A DNA stretch of 5,598 bases from Actinomycetes bacterium (lineage in GTDB: Bacteria > Actinomycetota > Acidimicrobiia > Acidimicrobiales > Palsa-688). Shown here one piece after another: positions 1 through 4,715 of the stretch. The position numbers were made by a program, and so were the translations under genes. Numbering within the stretch: the first letter of the stretch is position 1; every line of letters starts with the position of its first letter. The DNA lies in assembly GCA_021808665.1 (NCBI GenBank), contig JAKBBA010000188.1:1-5598 (forward strand), in the 5' to 3' direction. Below the pieces are notes generated by a model that saw only the letters and a list, made by a program, of their open reading frames with translations, made no database searches and was not told the origin of the DNA.

Positions 1-257
1 ATATCGCTGTCTAGATGGGCTACCACCCGGCCACGGTCTCCAAGTGGCTGAAGCAGGGCGGTCCGCCGCCCGCCCGGCGGGTGGACCCGTCGGCGCGGGC
101 GATCGACGAGCGGTGGGCCAAGCGCATCGACGCCCTGATCGCCCCGCCGCCCAAGCTGCTGGCGAGCAGCGTGTTCGAGATCGTCAAGGCCGAGGGCTTG
201 TCGGGCTCCTACCCCTCGGTGGTGCGCTACTTGCGGGACCGGCGCGGTCCACGCTTC
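1..257 (+). pseudogene. istA: IS21-family transposase IstA, N-terminal fragment (left copy)
   Basis: This is a piece of the DDE transposase of an IS21-type insertion sequence. Reading from the ATG at 15 gives MGYHPATVSKWLKQGG, the recognition half of the N-terminal helix-turn-helix. A basic linker and the segment SGSYPSVVRYLRDRRGPRF follow, which in IstA proteins precedes the catalytic domain. The frame then changes character at about 257 (GPRF followed by LLNQ), so the catalytic domain is missing. Upstream of 15 the frame is I-A-V-stop, whereas the right-hand copy reads I-A-A-E; four of the first twelve bases differ from that copy and all four are T here. Bases 13-138 match 5473-5598 exactly. 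It is either a truncated second copy or, if the molecule is circular, the continuation of the gene starting at 5394, which would give about 108 residues before the break. It cannot encode an active transposase. Confidence 0.85.
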
Positions 258-260
258 CTA

Positions 261-300
261 CTCAATCAGGGCCGATCGGGACGGCCTTCCCCGAGAAACG
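261..300. repeat. Repeat B, copy 1
   Basis: The blocks CTCAATC (261-267), ATCGGGACGG (275-284) and CCCCGAGAAACG (289-300) match 4373-4413 in order. This copy begins within a few bases of where IstA homology ends (about 257), so it may lie at the rearrangement junction. Confidence 0.45.
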
Positions 301-306
301 ACGAAT

Positions 307-334
307 CTCCTCGCTATCGGAAGATGGCGAGGAG
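307..334 (-). terminator. Hairpin just after brnA, probable terminator
   Basis: The arms CTCCTCGC (307-314) and GCGAGGAG (327-334) are perfectly complementary and lie 7 bases beyond the brnA stop codon. On the plus strand the stem extends to 12 pairs, with one G-U wobble, and closes on a GGAA (GNRA-type) tetraloop at 319-322. On the minus strand, where brnTA is transcribed, the same spot has one C/A mismatch, and the stem is followed by ATTCGTCGTTTCTC, only moderately T-rich. The position fits an operon terminator, possibly bidirectional. The near-perfect plus-strand stem could instead belong to a plus-strand RNA. Confidence 0.55.
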
Positions 335-340
335 CCGCGG

Positions 341-586
341 TCACGCCGCGTTCCCATCTCGATGCTCGAGCCGTTCGGCGATCCAGACCTTGATGACCGA
401 TTGGCGGGTCACCCCGAGGCGCTTGGCCTCTCGGTCGAGCTTCTCGATCATCCATGAGGGAAAGTCGACATTCACCCGCCGTTGCTCCAGGCCGGGGCGC
501 CGCGCAGCGGGGAGGTCAAGGGCTGCAATCACATCCTCGCCGGCATCGAAGCGCTCGTCGAACTCCTCAGTGCTCATCTTGCTCAT
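341..586 (-). CDS. brnA: BrnA antitoxin, ribbon-helix-helix protein
   Basis: This is the antitoxin of a type II BrnTA pair. It would bind and neutralise BrnT and repress the shared promoter as a dimeric DNA-binding protein. The 81-residue product has an acidic N-terminal part (about residues 5-24) and a C-terminal ribbon-helix-helix. The strand RRVNVDFP is at 36-43, the first helix spans roughly 44-57, and the second is in TRQSVIKVWIAERL at 60-73. Start ATG 586 is favoured over the Met at residue 4 because GAGGTGA lies 6 nt upstream of it. The gene overlaps the end of brnT by 20 nt, so the two are translationally coupled in the usual brnT-brnA order. A terminator-like hairpin follows at 307-334. 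The reading frame is intact. In known systems such antitoxins bind the palindrome in front of brnT; here the candidate operator is at 846-860. Confidence 0.88.
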   Translation of the reverse strand: MSKMSTEEFDERFDAGEDVIAALDLPAARRPGLEQRRVNVDFPSWMIEKLDREAKRLGVTRQSVIKVWIAERLEHRDGNAA

Positions 587-836
587 AAATCTTCACCTCT
601 TCGCTCCGTGAGCGCCGTACCGAGATGATCCGGACTCGCAGGTCACGGTAGGTGACCACCGCCGACCAAGGGATCTCGCCGATGCGCGCAACAACCAGCC
701 AGCGCGGCTCGCCAAGGGTGCGCGCCGGCACCTCGACGCGATCCGGGTCCTCCCACAGTTCCTGGGCCTGCAGGAAATCGATGCCATGCTTGGCCCGGTT
801 CGTGGCGCTCTTCCCCGGGTCGAACTCGAACTGCAC
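567..836 (-). CDS. brnT: BrnT toxin, RelE-fold ribonuclease
   Basis: This is the toxin of a type II TA pair, a small RelE-fold ribonuclease that inhibits translation in the cytoplasm when its antitoxin is lost. The 89-residue product matches the family's length and landmarks: the opening FEFDPGKSATNRAKHGIDF (residues 3-21, equivalent to the FEWD..K...N..KHGV.F start), WEDP at 28-31, and the C-terminal VRIISVRRSRSEEVKIYE (68-85), equivalent to the RIISAR.A...E...Y signature. The start is GTG 836; no ATG exists in frame upstream. No clear Shine-Dalgarno precedes it, but TATACT at 850-845 on the minus strand places the transcript start at or within 2 nt of the GTG, so the message is probably leaderless. 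brnA follows with a 20-nt overlap. The gene looks intact. A transposase remnant begins only about 35 bp upstream. Confidence 0.9.
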   Translation of the reverse strand: MQFEFDPGKSATNRAKHGIDFLQAQELWEDPDRVEVPARTLGEPRWLVVARIGEIPWSAVVTYRDLRVRIISVRRSRSEEVKIYEQDEH

Positions 837-844
837 GTGCTCAT

Positions 845-873
845 AGTATAGAAACTATACCGCCCAGGTGACG
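845..873 (-). promoter_or_regulatory. brnTA promoter with overlapping operator palindrome
   Basis: On the minus strand TATACT (850-845) is a good -10 box and GTCACC (872-867) a weak -35 with 16-bp spacing. GTATAG-AAA-CTATAC (846-860) is a 15-bp perfect inverted repeat that covers the -10, where a ribbon-helix-helix autorepressor such as BrnA would sit. The -10 position predicts transcription starting next to the GTG start of brnT. The sequence elements are seen; binding by BrnA is inferred. Confidence 0.65.
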
Positions 874-975
874 CCGAGATCCTCGTACTCCGTCACCAAC
901 TCGCCGTTCTGCGCCGCCAGGGCACCCGTCCCCGCTTCTCCTGGTCCGACCGGGCGCTCATCGCCACCCTAGCTA
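870..975 (+). pseudogene. Detached N-terminal part of the transposase at 985-1851
   Basis: Frame 870-975 encodes EILVLRHQLAVLRRQ followed by RPRFSWSDRALIATLA, the characteristic N-terminus of actinobacterial integrase-core transposases. It directly precedes the LAELVPRERW... sequence found in the next frame. The join is broken at CTAGCTAG (969-976). Removing one CTAG fuses the two parts into LIATLAELVPRERWAAF. No start codon is present in this frame between the upstream TAG at 849 and the homology, so the true 5' end of the element is missing at about 870, right beside the brnTA promoter. Confidence 0.75.
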
Positions 976-984
976 GCGGAGCTG

Positions 985-1851
985 GTGCCACGCGAGCGGT
1001 GGGCAGCGTTCCTCGTCACCCCCGAGACGATCCTGCGCTGGCATCGGGCCCTCGTCCGCCGCCGCTGGACCTATTCCCACCGTGGGCCCGGCCGGCCACC
1101 CCTGCCCCAGGAGACCATCGAGCGAATCGTACCCCTCGCCCGCGAGAATCCCCGGTGGGGCTACCTGCGCATCGTCGGCGAGTGCAAGAAGCTCGGTGTC
1201 GCCGTGTCCAAGGGCAGCGCCGCCGACGTGCTGCGCCACTACGGACTATTGCCTGCTCCTCGCCGAGGGGAACCTACGTGGACCGAGTTCCTCCGAGCCC
1301 AGGCCAAGGGCATCGTGGCGACCGACTTCTTTAGCGTCGACACCGTCTGGTTCCGGCGCTACTACCTGCTCTTCGTCATCGAGATCGAGACCCGCGTCGT
1401 GCACGTGCTCGGCGTCACGGCCAACCCGAGCGGACCGTGGGTCACCGAGGTCGCCCGTAACCTCTGCGCGGACCTCAAAGAGACCGGCCGGCACTTCAGG
1501 TTCTGCACCCAAGACCGCGACACCAAGTTCACCGCCAGCTTCGACGCCATCTTCGCCTCAATCCGCGTCGAGGCCACCAAGGCCCCGGTGCGCTCCCCGC
1601 GGGCCAACGCGTTCACCGAACGGTTCGTGCGGACCGTCCGCACCGAGTGCCTCGACAACCTGCTCGTCTGGTCGCGGCGCCAACTGGAGGTGATACTCGA
1701 CGAGTACCTCCGCCACTACAACCAAGCGAGGCTGCACCGATCCCTTGATCTTGCTCAGCCGATCCCGCGGCCGGCGCCAGCTACCGGTAACACATTCAAC
1801 GGACGCGACGTGCTCGGCGGCATCATCCACGAGTACGACATCGCAGCTTGA
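985..1851 (+). CDS. Integrase-core (rve) DDE transposase, N-terminally truncated by frameshift
   Basis: This is the catalytic part of an IS3/IS481-like transposase, of the kind usually annotated as an integrase core domain protein; it would cut and join IS DNA ends. The 288-residue frame contains the linker TPETILRWHRALVRRRWTY (12-30), GPGRPP (34-39), and LARENPRWGYLRI (51-63), which is the second HTH-like block. The retroviral-type core follows, with candidate catalytic residues D114 (ATDFF), D177 (QDRDTKF) and E212 (AFTERF). D177 and E212 are 35 apart, the DD-35-E spacing. The C-terminus VLGGIIHEYDIAA is the family's normal end. GTG 985 is only the first available start in frame; family members begin about 45 residues earlier, in the sequence now out of frame at 870-975. 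The catalytic domain is unbroken, but lacking the N-terminus and visible IS ends it is probably inactive. A second, degraded relative lies at 3421-4048. Confidence 0.83.
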   Translation: MPRERWAAFLVTPETILRWHRALVRRRWTYSHRGPGRPPLPQETIERIVPLARENPRWGYLRIVGECKKLGVAVSKGSAADVLRHYGLLPAPRRGEPTWTEFLRAQAKGIVATDFFSVDTVWFRRYYLLFVIEIETRVVHVLGVTANPSGPWVTEVARNLCADLKETGRHFRFCTQDRDTKFTASFDAIFASIRVEATKAPVRSPRANAFTERFVRTVRTECLDNLLVWSRRQLEVILDEYLRHYNQARLHRSLDLAQPIPRPAPATGNTFNGRDVLGGIIHEYDIAA

Positions 1852-2109
1852 GCCGCCTCCGAACCAGCGCCTGGTCGGGCAGCCCCATAACGATTGGTGC
1901 GTCTCCTGACGAGCGTCGGAGTTGAGCCAGCAGACTCGCGAGCTGATCCAGCCACCATTGGCTCGTACGGCCACGACACGCTGCTCGCCCGGCCGTCCGC
2001 ACTCGATGATGGCCAGCGTCGAGCTTCTGGACCCTTCACGTTTCCAACGACGACATCGCCGGGCTCAAGCAGACGACGGCGCCGGCCAGGCAGTCCCGAA
2101 GACGATCGG
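1852..2109. other. Gene-free spacer between transposase and vapC
   Basis: I find no supported gene on either strand here. The stretch probably includes the downstream flank of the insertion sequence. It holds the motif TGGACCCTTCA at 2028-2038, which recurs at 4239-4249 at a similar distance behind the second transposase copy. Its right end carries the left copy of a 13-bp direct repeat (2101-2113). Confidence 0.5.
2019..2038. repeat. Short repeat A, copy 1
   Basis: This 20-base stretch matches 4230-4249 at 17 of 20 positions without gaps, including eleven consecutive identical bases (TGGACCCTTCA). It lies 168 bp behind the stop of transposase copy 1; its partner lies 182 bp behind the stop of copy 2. 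Similarity does not continue on either side. It may mark a conserved part of the element's right flank. Confidence 0.4.
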
Positions 2110-2113
2110 CTAC
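2101..2113. repeat. 13-bp direct repeat flanking vapBC, left copy
   Basis: GACGATCGGCTAC here is identical to 2911-2923. The two copies bracket the vapBC operon and its promoter, and this copy contains the vapC stop codon (2110-2112 on the minus strand). Either a recombination or insertion footprint, or chance: a 13-base match in a GC-rich 5.6-kb window is not rare. Confidence 0.4.
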
Positions 2114-2499
2114 TGCGGCACTCGAACTGCCAGCCCGCGTTCAGCGGCTGCGGTTGCAAGGCGGCGGTCGAAGGTAGTGACGGATCCGTCTGTCTGCTCG
2201 GCGGCCAGGAGGACACAGCAGTCCGGCAGCTTGAGGTTCGTCTCGGCCCGCAGGAGGGCAAGGCGCACGGGTGCGTCCTCGGGCAGATGCTGAGTGCCGA
2301 TGTGCAGCTGATCGAGGACCGCGATGGCGTGGTCAAGATGGCCAGCCCGCGCAGGTCCGACGAGCACCTCGGCGATCGTGAGGGAGCTGGCTACGAGCGA
2401 CTCGCCCGCGAAGTCGCTCAGAAGAGACGTAGCCGCCCCATGGTGAGCATCCCGCGCATCCAGGTGGGCGATGAGCACGCTGGCGTCGAGCACGATCAC
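2110..2499 (-). CDS. vapC: VapC-type toxin, PIN-domain ribonuclease
   Basis: This is the toxin of a type II VapBC pair, a metal-dependent RNase that cleaves specific RNAs (tRNA or rRNA in studied relatives) and arrests growth. The 129-residue protein is a complete PIN domain. It opens with VLDASVLIAHLDARDAHH, and the acidic active-site residues are D5, E44 (LTIAEVLVG), D93 (LKLPDCCVL) and D111 (TTFDRRLA). All four are present, so activity is expected. The start is GTG 2499, which overlaps the antitoxin stop in a GTGA tetranucleotide, a sign of translational coupling. The stop TAG at 2112-2110 lies inside a 13-bp direct repeat shared with 2911-2923. No clear terminator is seen behind it. Its RNA target cannot be told from sequence. 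Confidence 0.92.
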   Translation of the reverse strand: MIVLDASVLIAHLDARDAHHGAATSLLSDFAGESLVASSLTIAEVLVGPARAGHLDHAIAVLDQLHIGTQHLPEDAPVRLALLRAETNLKLPDCCVLLAAEQTDGSVTTFDRRLATAAAERGLAVRVPQ

Positions 2500-2765
2500 G
2501 TGGGCCAGTCCTCGCGCAGAGCGTCGAGGTAGCCCTCGCCATACAGCCCAGTGAGGACCCCACTAGTACGTGCTACGGCTTCGCGGTACGCCTGGTTGCC
2601 TCTCTCCTGGCCCTCGGAAAGGGCGCGGTGACCCTCCTCGAGGAGGTGGAGCAACAGCCTGGCCCGGTTATCGCGGTCCCCGGGCCATCGCCGGGCGGCG
2701 GCGTCGAGAGCCCGAGCGACTGCCTCGCTCTCGGTAACCACATGACGACGTCGAGTGGTTGGCAT
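2496..2765 (-). CDS. Antitoxin partner of VapC, RHH/CopG-like
   Basis: This 89-residue gene lies directly upstream of vapC with a 4-nt overlap and is its likely antitoxin and co-repressor. The N-terminus MPTTRRRHVVTESEAVARAL is basic and followed by LDAAARRWPGDRDNRARLLLHLLEEG (about 20-45). This pattern is typical of short ribbon-helix-helix-like antitoxins encoded in front of PIN toxins. The C-terminal part (about 50-89) is mixed-charge and probably wraps the toxin. The frame extends 12 codons further upstream, but ATG 2765 is preferred because TACACT lies exactly 6 nt before it, predicting a transcript that starts at the A of this ATG. No Shine-Dalgarno is present. The symbol vapB would fit by position, but the fold assignment is not certain enough to use it. 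Confidence 0.8.
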   Translation of the reverse strand: MPTTRRRHVVTESEAVARALDAAARRWPGDRDNRARLLLHLLEEGHRALSEGQERGNQAYREAVARTSGVLTGLYGEGYLDALREDWPT

Positions 2766-2781
2766 AGAAACAGTGTAACAC
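2766..2781 (-). promoter_or_regulatory. vapBC promoter, leaderless type
   Basis: TACACT (2777-2772 on the minus strand) fits the TANNNT -10 consensus of actinobacteria and is followed by GTTTCT and then the ATG at 2765. Transcription should therefore start at the start codon. A small inverted repeat GTGT-A-ACAC (2773-2781) overlaps the -10 and could be half of an autoregulatory operator. No convincing -35 is seen. Confidence 0.55.
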
Positions 2782-2903
2782 CTACCGCGACGGTGCCGCA
2801 CCTGTGGCCCTCGGCCGACCTCCTACGGGCGCCCATCCGGTGCGGCGTCACCGAGCGCAAGTGCGCCTCGCAAGCCGATTCGTACCGCCGACTCGCGTCA
2901 TGT

Positions 2904-2920
2904 GCCGATCGACGATCGGC
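2904..2920. promoter_or_regulatory. 17-bp palindrome between divergent vapBC and methyltransferase fragment
   Basis: GCCGATCG-A-CGATCGGC is a perfect inverted repeat with 8-bp arms around a single central base. It lies in the intergenic region between the leftward vapBC operon and the rightward methyltransferase fragment, 139 bp upstream of the vapBC start. A one-base centre argues for a protein-binding dyad rather than an RNA hairpin. The right arm overlaps the right copy of the 13-bp repeat. The binding protein is unknown. Confidence 0.45.
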
Positions 2921-2923
2921 TAC
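2911..2923. repeat. 13-bp direct repeat flanking vapBC, right copy
   Basis: Identical to 2101-2113, 810 bp away, with the whole vapBC operon between the two. Part of it also forms the right arm of the palindrome at 2904-2920. Confidence 0.4.
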
Positions 2924-2987
2924 CGGGGCCGCCTCCCGGTGGACGGTCGACAACTGCGACTCGGCTGCCGCCACCGCAGCTGAGGTC

Positions 2988-3420
2988 ATGCGCGTTCTGG
3001 TGAGGCTGCATCGGTGGTGCCGTGGGGGCTGCGATGGCGGAAGTGCGTTCGAACTCAGCGACGCTCTCGCCTCCGTGCGTCGAGCCCGTCGGCGGCTAAC
3101 CGAGGTCGGTCCGAGCAGCGGGAGAGAGGTCGGTAACCTTGCCCGATTAGCGCTCCCAGAAAGCGACGCCGACGTGCTCCGAGATCTGCTCATTGTCGAG
3201 CAGGCCCGGGTGGTCATCAAGGTGGGCTTGGCCTATTGCAGCTCGGCCCTGGTCATCGGTGAAGTACTCCTCTCCCAGGCCGCGCCGCGGTCCATGCACC
3301 TGATCATCGACGCCTACCAGGACCACTTTGCGGATGCTGGCTGGTGCGCGGCCGCCGGGGCCGGCCTGAGCGGAGTTTCGCGTTTCCTCAGCAGGCGCTC
3401 GCAGCTGCTGTTGCCGCGGC
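2988..3420 (+). pseudogene. N-terminal fragment of a probable class I SAM-dependent methyltransferase
   Basis: About 144 residues read in one frame from ATG 2988. The middle part, LPESDADVLRDLLIVEQARV then VIKVGLAYCSSALVIGEVLL and HLIIDAYQDHF, resembles the first half of class I (Rossmann) methyltransferases of the small O-methyltransferase/Methyltransf_24 type. VGLAYCSS (79-86) would be the glycine-rich SAM loop, and D108 in IIDAYQ the acidic residue that binds the ribose. The loop is degenerate, with Cys where a Gly is usual and Lys instead of an acidic residue before VGL. The frame passes RSQLLLPR (about 137-144) and then runs straight into transposase sequence at about 3421, so the catalytic C-terminal half is lost. 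The start is uncertain; GTG 3000 is also possible. The identification is from pattern memory of the family, not a search. Confidence 0.5.
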
Positions 3421-4048
3421 CGAGCCCGCTTCACCTTGCCCGACCGGGCACTGATCGCCCTGCTCGCCGGTCTCGCCCGGGAGAACCCCCGGTGGGGATA
3501 CCGACGCATCGCGGTACGGCTACGAAAGCTCGGCATCACCGTGTCCAAGGCAAGCGTCGCCACCGTGCTCGCCAGACGCGGGCTTGCTCAGCGCCACGGC
3601 GTGAGGGACCGACCTGGTCGCAGTTCCTCGCCGCCCAGGCCAAGGGGATCTTGGCGACCGACGTCTTCGGTGTCGACTCGGTGACGCTGCGGCGCTACGA
3701 CGTCCGCGGCCGGGACACGAAGTTCACGGCGTCGGTCGACGAGGTGCTCAAGGCCGGCCGGATCGAGCCAATCCGCACGCCTGGGTGTGATCACCCAAAA
3801 CGAACGCGTTCGCTGAACGCTGGGTGAGGACGGTGCGTGAAGAGTGTCTCGACCACCTCCTCGTCTACTCGAGACGTCACCTCGAATCGGTGCTCGGCAC
3901 CTGCGTGCGTCACGACAACGAGTCCCGCCCGCACCGCGAACGTCGGCTCGCGACCCCACTGCCTCGCCACGAGCAGCCAGGCACCGGCGAGGTCTGCCGG
4001 CGCGACATCTTCGGCGGCATCATCCACGAGTACGACCGGGCTGCCTGA
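3421..4048 (+). pseudogene. Second integrase-core transposase, decayed with deletions and frameshifts
   Basis: This is a broken relative of the transposase at 985-1851. Three reading frames carry successive pieces. The first is RARFTLPDRALIALLAGLAR then ENPRWGYRRI to about 3590. The second is APRREGPTWSQFLAAQAKGI then LATDVFGVDS up to RIEPIRTP (about 3592-3783). The third is TNAFAERWVRTVREECLDHL (from 3800), ending FGGIIHEYDRAA and stop at 4048. Compared with the first copy, about 51 codons are missing between ALLA and LARENPRW, and about 47 between RRY and RDTKF. One base is lost near 3591, and the frame shifts again at 3783-3800. The second catalytic Asp is replaced by Gly (GRDTKF). It is certainly inactive. 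The last 26 coding-strand bases before the terminal codons (4011-4036) are identical to 1814-1839, so the copies are related but clearly diverged. Confidence 0.85.
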
Positions 4049-4229
4049 GGGTCAGCAACCACTCCCCGACCGGCGCGTTCAGCGCGTTGGTCGTCGGCTA
4101 TGACGCACAGGTTGGACGACGAGCCGCCGGCCTCCATCACGTCTTACTCGAAATGACCTGCATAGCGATTGTCCCATCGGCTGCTCCGACCCATCTCGGT
4201 CCCGCCAAAACTCCCACGCGCCTCCGGCA

Positions 4230-4249
4230 TCGAGTTCTTGGACCCTTCA
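4230..4249. repeat. Short repeat A, copy 2
   Basis: Partner of 2019-2038, identical at 17 of 20 bases and placed at nearly the same distance behind the transposase stop codon. Confidence 0.4.
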
Positions 4250-4348
4250 GGCGTGAGAAACGCCCGTACTTGGTGGCGGGGGTTCAGGACCAGCACGCAC
4301 CTTCGGGCTTCAGACCCGACGAAGCCGCTAGTCAAGGCCCTGCCCTAT

Positions 4349-4368
4349 GCAGCCGCCCAGGCGGCTGC
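4349..4368 (-). terminator. 20-bp GC-rich palindrome downstream of third antitoxin
   Basis: The arms GCAGCCGCC (4349-4357) and GGCGGCTGC (4360-4368) are perfect complements separated by CA. As RNA it would fold with a 7-pair stem and a 6-nt loop. It lies about 60 bp beyond the antitoxin stop at 4428 on the minus strand. No T-run follows in either direction, so it would be a tail-less terminator of the sort reported in actinobacteria, or a protein-binding site. Confidence 0.4.
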
Positions 4369-4372
4369 CCTG

Positions 4373-4413
4373 CTCAATCGGGACGGTGGTGCTCAGGGAG
4401 CCCCCGAGAAACG
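4373..4413. repeat. Repeat B, copy 2 (partner at 261-300)
   Basis: CTCAATC, ATCGGGACGG and CCCCGAGAAACG occur in this order here and at 261-300, with different spacing between the blocks. CCCCGAGAAACG is at 4402-4413 and at 289-300. In both places the repeat sits just beyond the 3' end of a minus-strand antitoxin gene, 14 bp and 40 bp away respectively. It could be the end of a mobile unit or a conserved flank of the TA cassettes. Confidence 0.45.
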
Positions 4414-4427
4414 CTGCGCGCCAGGCG

Positions 4428-4715
4428 CTACGCGCTCTTCAGATATTGGCGCAGCGCTCTGCGGATGACCTCGGACACCGTGGCGTCCTCGGTCTTTGCC
4501 AGTCGAGCGACTTCGTCGCGCAGCTCGGGCTCCAGACGCACCGACTCCACCGACTTGGCAGCGTCACCGAGCGGAGGCCAGCCAGGTCCCCGACGACGTT
4601 CCTGCAGCTGACCAGGCTCGTAGCCGCGCTCGGCTTCCTCGGCAAACCGCTCGATCATCTCGTCGGTGATCGGCTCGCCGCTCTTGGTGTGCCCGTAGGT
4701 GTGCTGATCGGTCAT
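4428..4715 (-). CDS. Ribbon-helix-helix antitoxin of third TA pair
   Basis: This 95-residue protein is a CopG/RHH-type antitoxin and probable autorepressor. The N-terminal part, TKSGEPITDEMIERFAEEAE (10-29), is the acidic segment commonly found in antitoxins of BrnT-like toxins. A basic linker ERRRGPGWPPLGDAAKS (39-55) follows, usually GRPP at the WPP position. The C-terminal RHH spans about 55-92, with strand SVESVRLE, then ELRDEVARLAKTED and TVSEVIRRALRQYL as the two helices. Two ATGs are adjacent (4718 and 4715). 4718 overlaps the toxin stop as ATGA, while 4715 sits 7 nt after GGAG and is the better-placed start. Translation would normally be coupled to the toxin gene, but that gene has an early stop, so coupling may be weakened. 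The frame is intact, making this a likely orphan antitoxin. Confidence 0.8.
   Translation of the reverse strand: MTDQHTYGHTKSGEPITDEMIERFAEEAERGYEPGQLQERRRGPGWPPLGDAAKSVESVRLEPELRDEVARLAKTEDATVSEVIRRALRQYLKSA

Larger units (their letters stand above)
4049..4427. other. Gene-free stretch with repeats and a dyad
   Basis: I see no supported gene here. A 63-codon open frame on the minus strand (4335-4144, TTG start) has no recognisable domain and no ribosome binding site. The stretch contains repeat A (4230-4249), a 20-bp palindrome (4349-4368) and repeat B (4373-4413). It probably consists of the flank of the second transposase copy plus insertion debris in front of the third antitoxin gene. 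Confidence 0.5.

Noticed and set aside
236..250. GGACCG-GCG-CGGTCC palindrome
   Set aside because: It lies within conserved IstA coding sequence and is explained by Arg/Gly/Pro codons; no regulatory context.
1755..2336. 193-codon minus-strand frame
   Set aside because: It overlaps the conserved C-terminus of the transposase and the vapC gene and has low-complexity Ser/Arg/Pro composition, typical of antisense frames in GC-rich DNA.
2628..3827. 399-codon plus-strand open frame treated as one gene
   Set aside because: Its first part is antisense to the vapBC antitoxin, its middle is a methyltransferase-like fragment and its end is decayed transposase. It is a chance open frame across unrelated pieces.
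4258..4320. Possible tRNA-like T-arm (GGTTCAGGACC) and surrounding small stems
   Set aside because: The T-stem does not pair and no acceptor or anticodon arm can be drawn.
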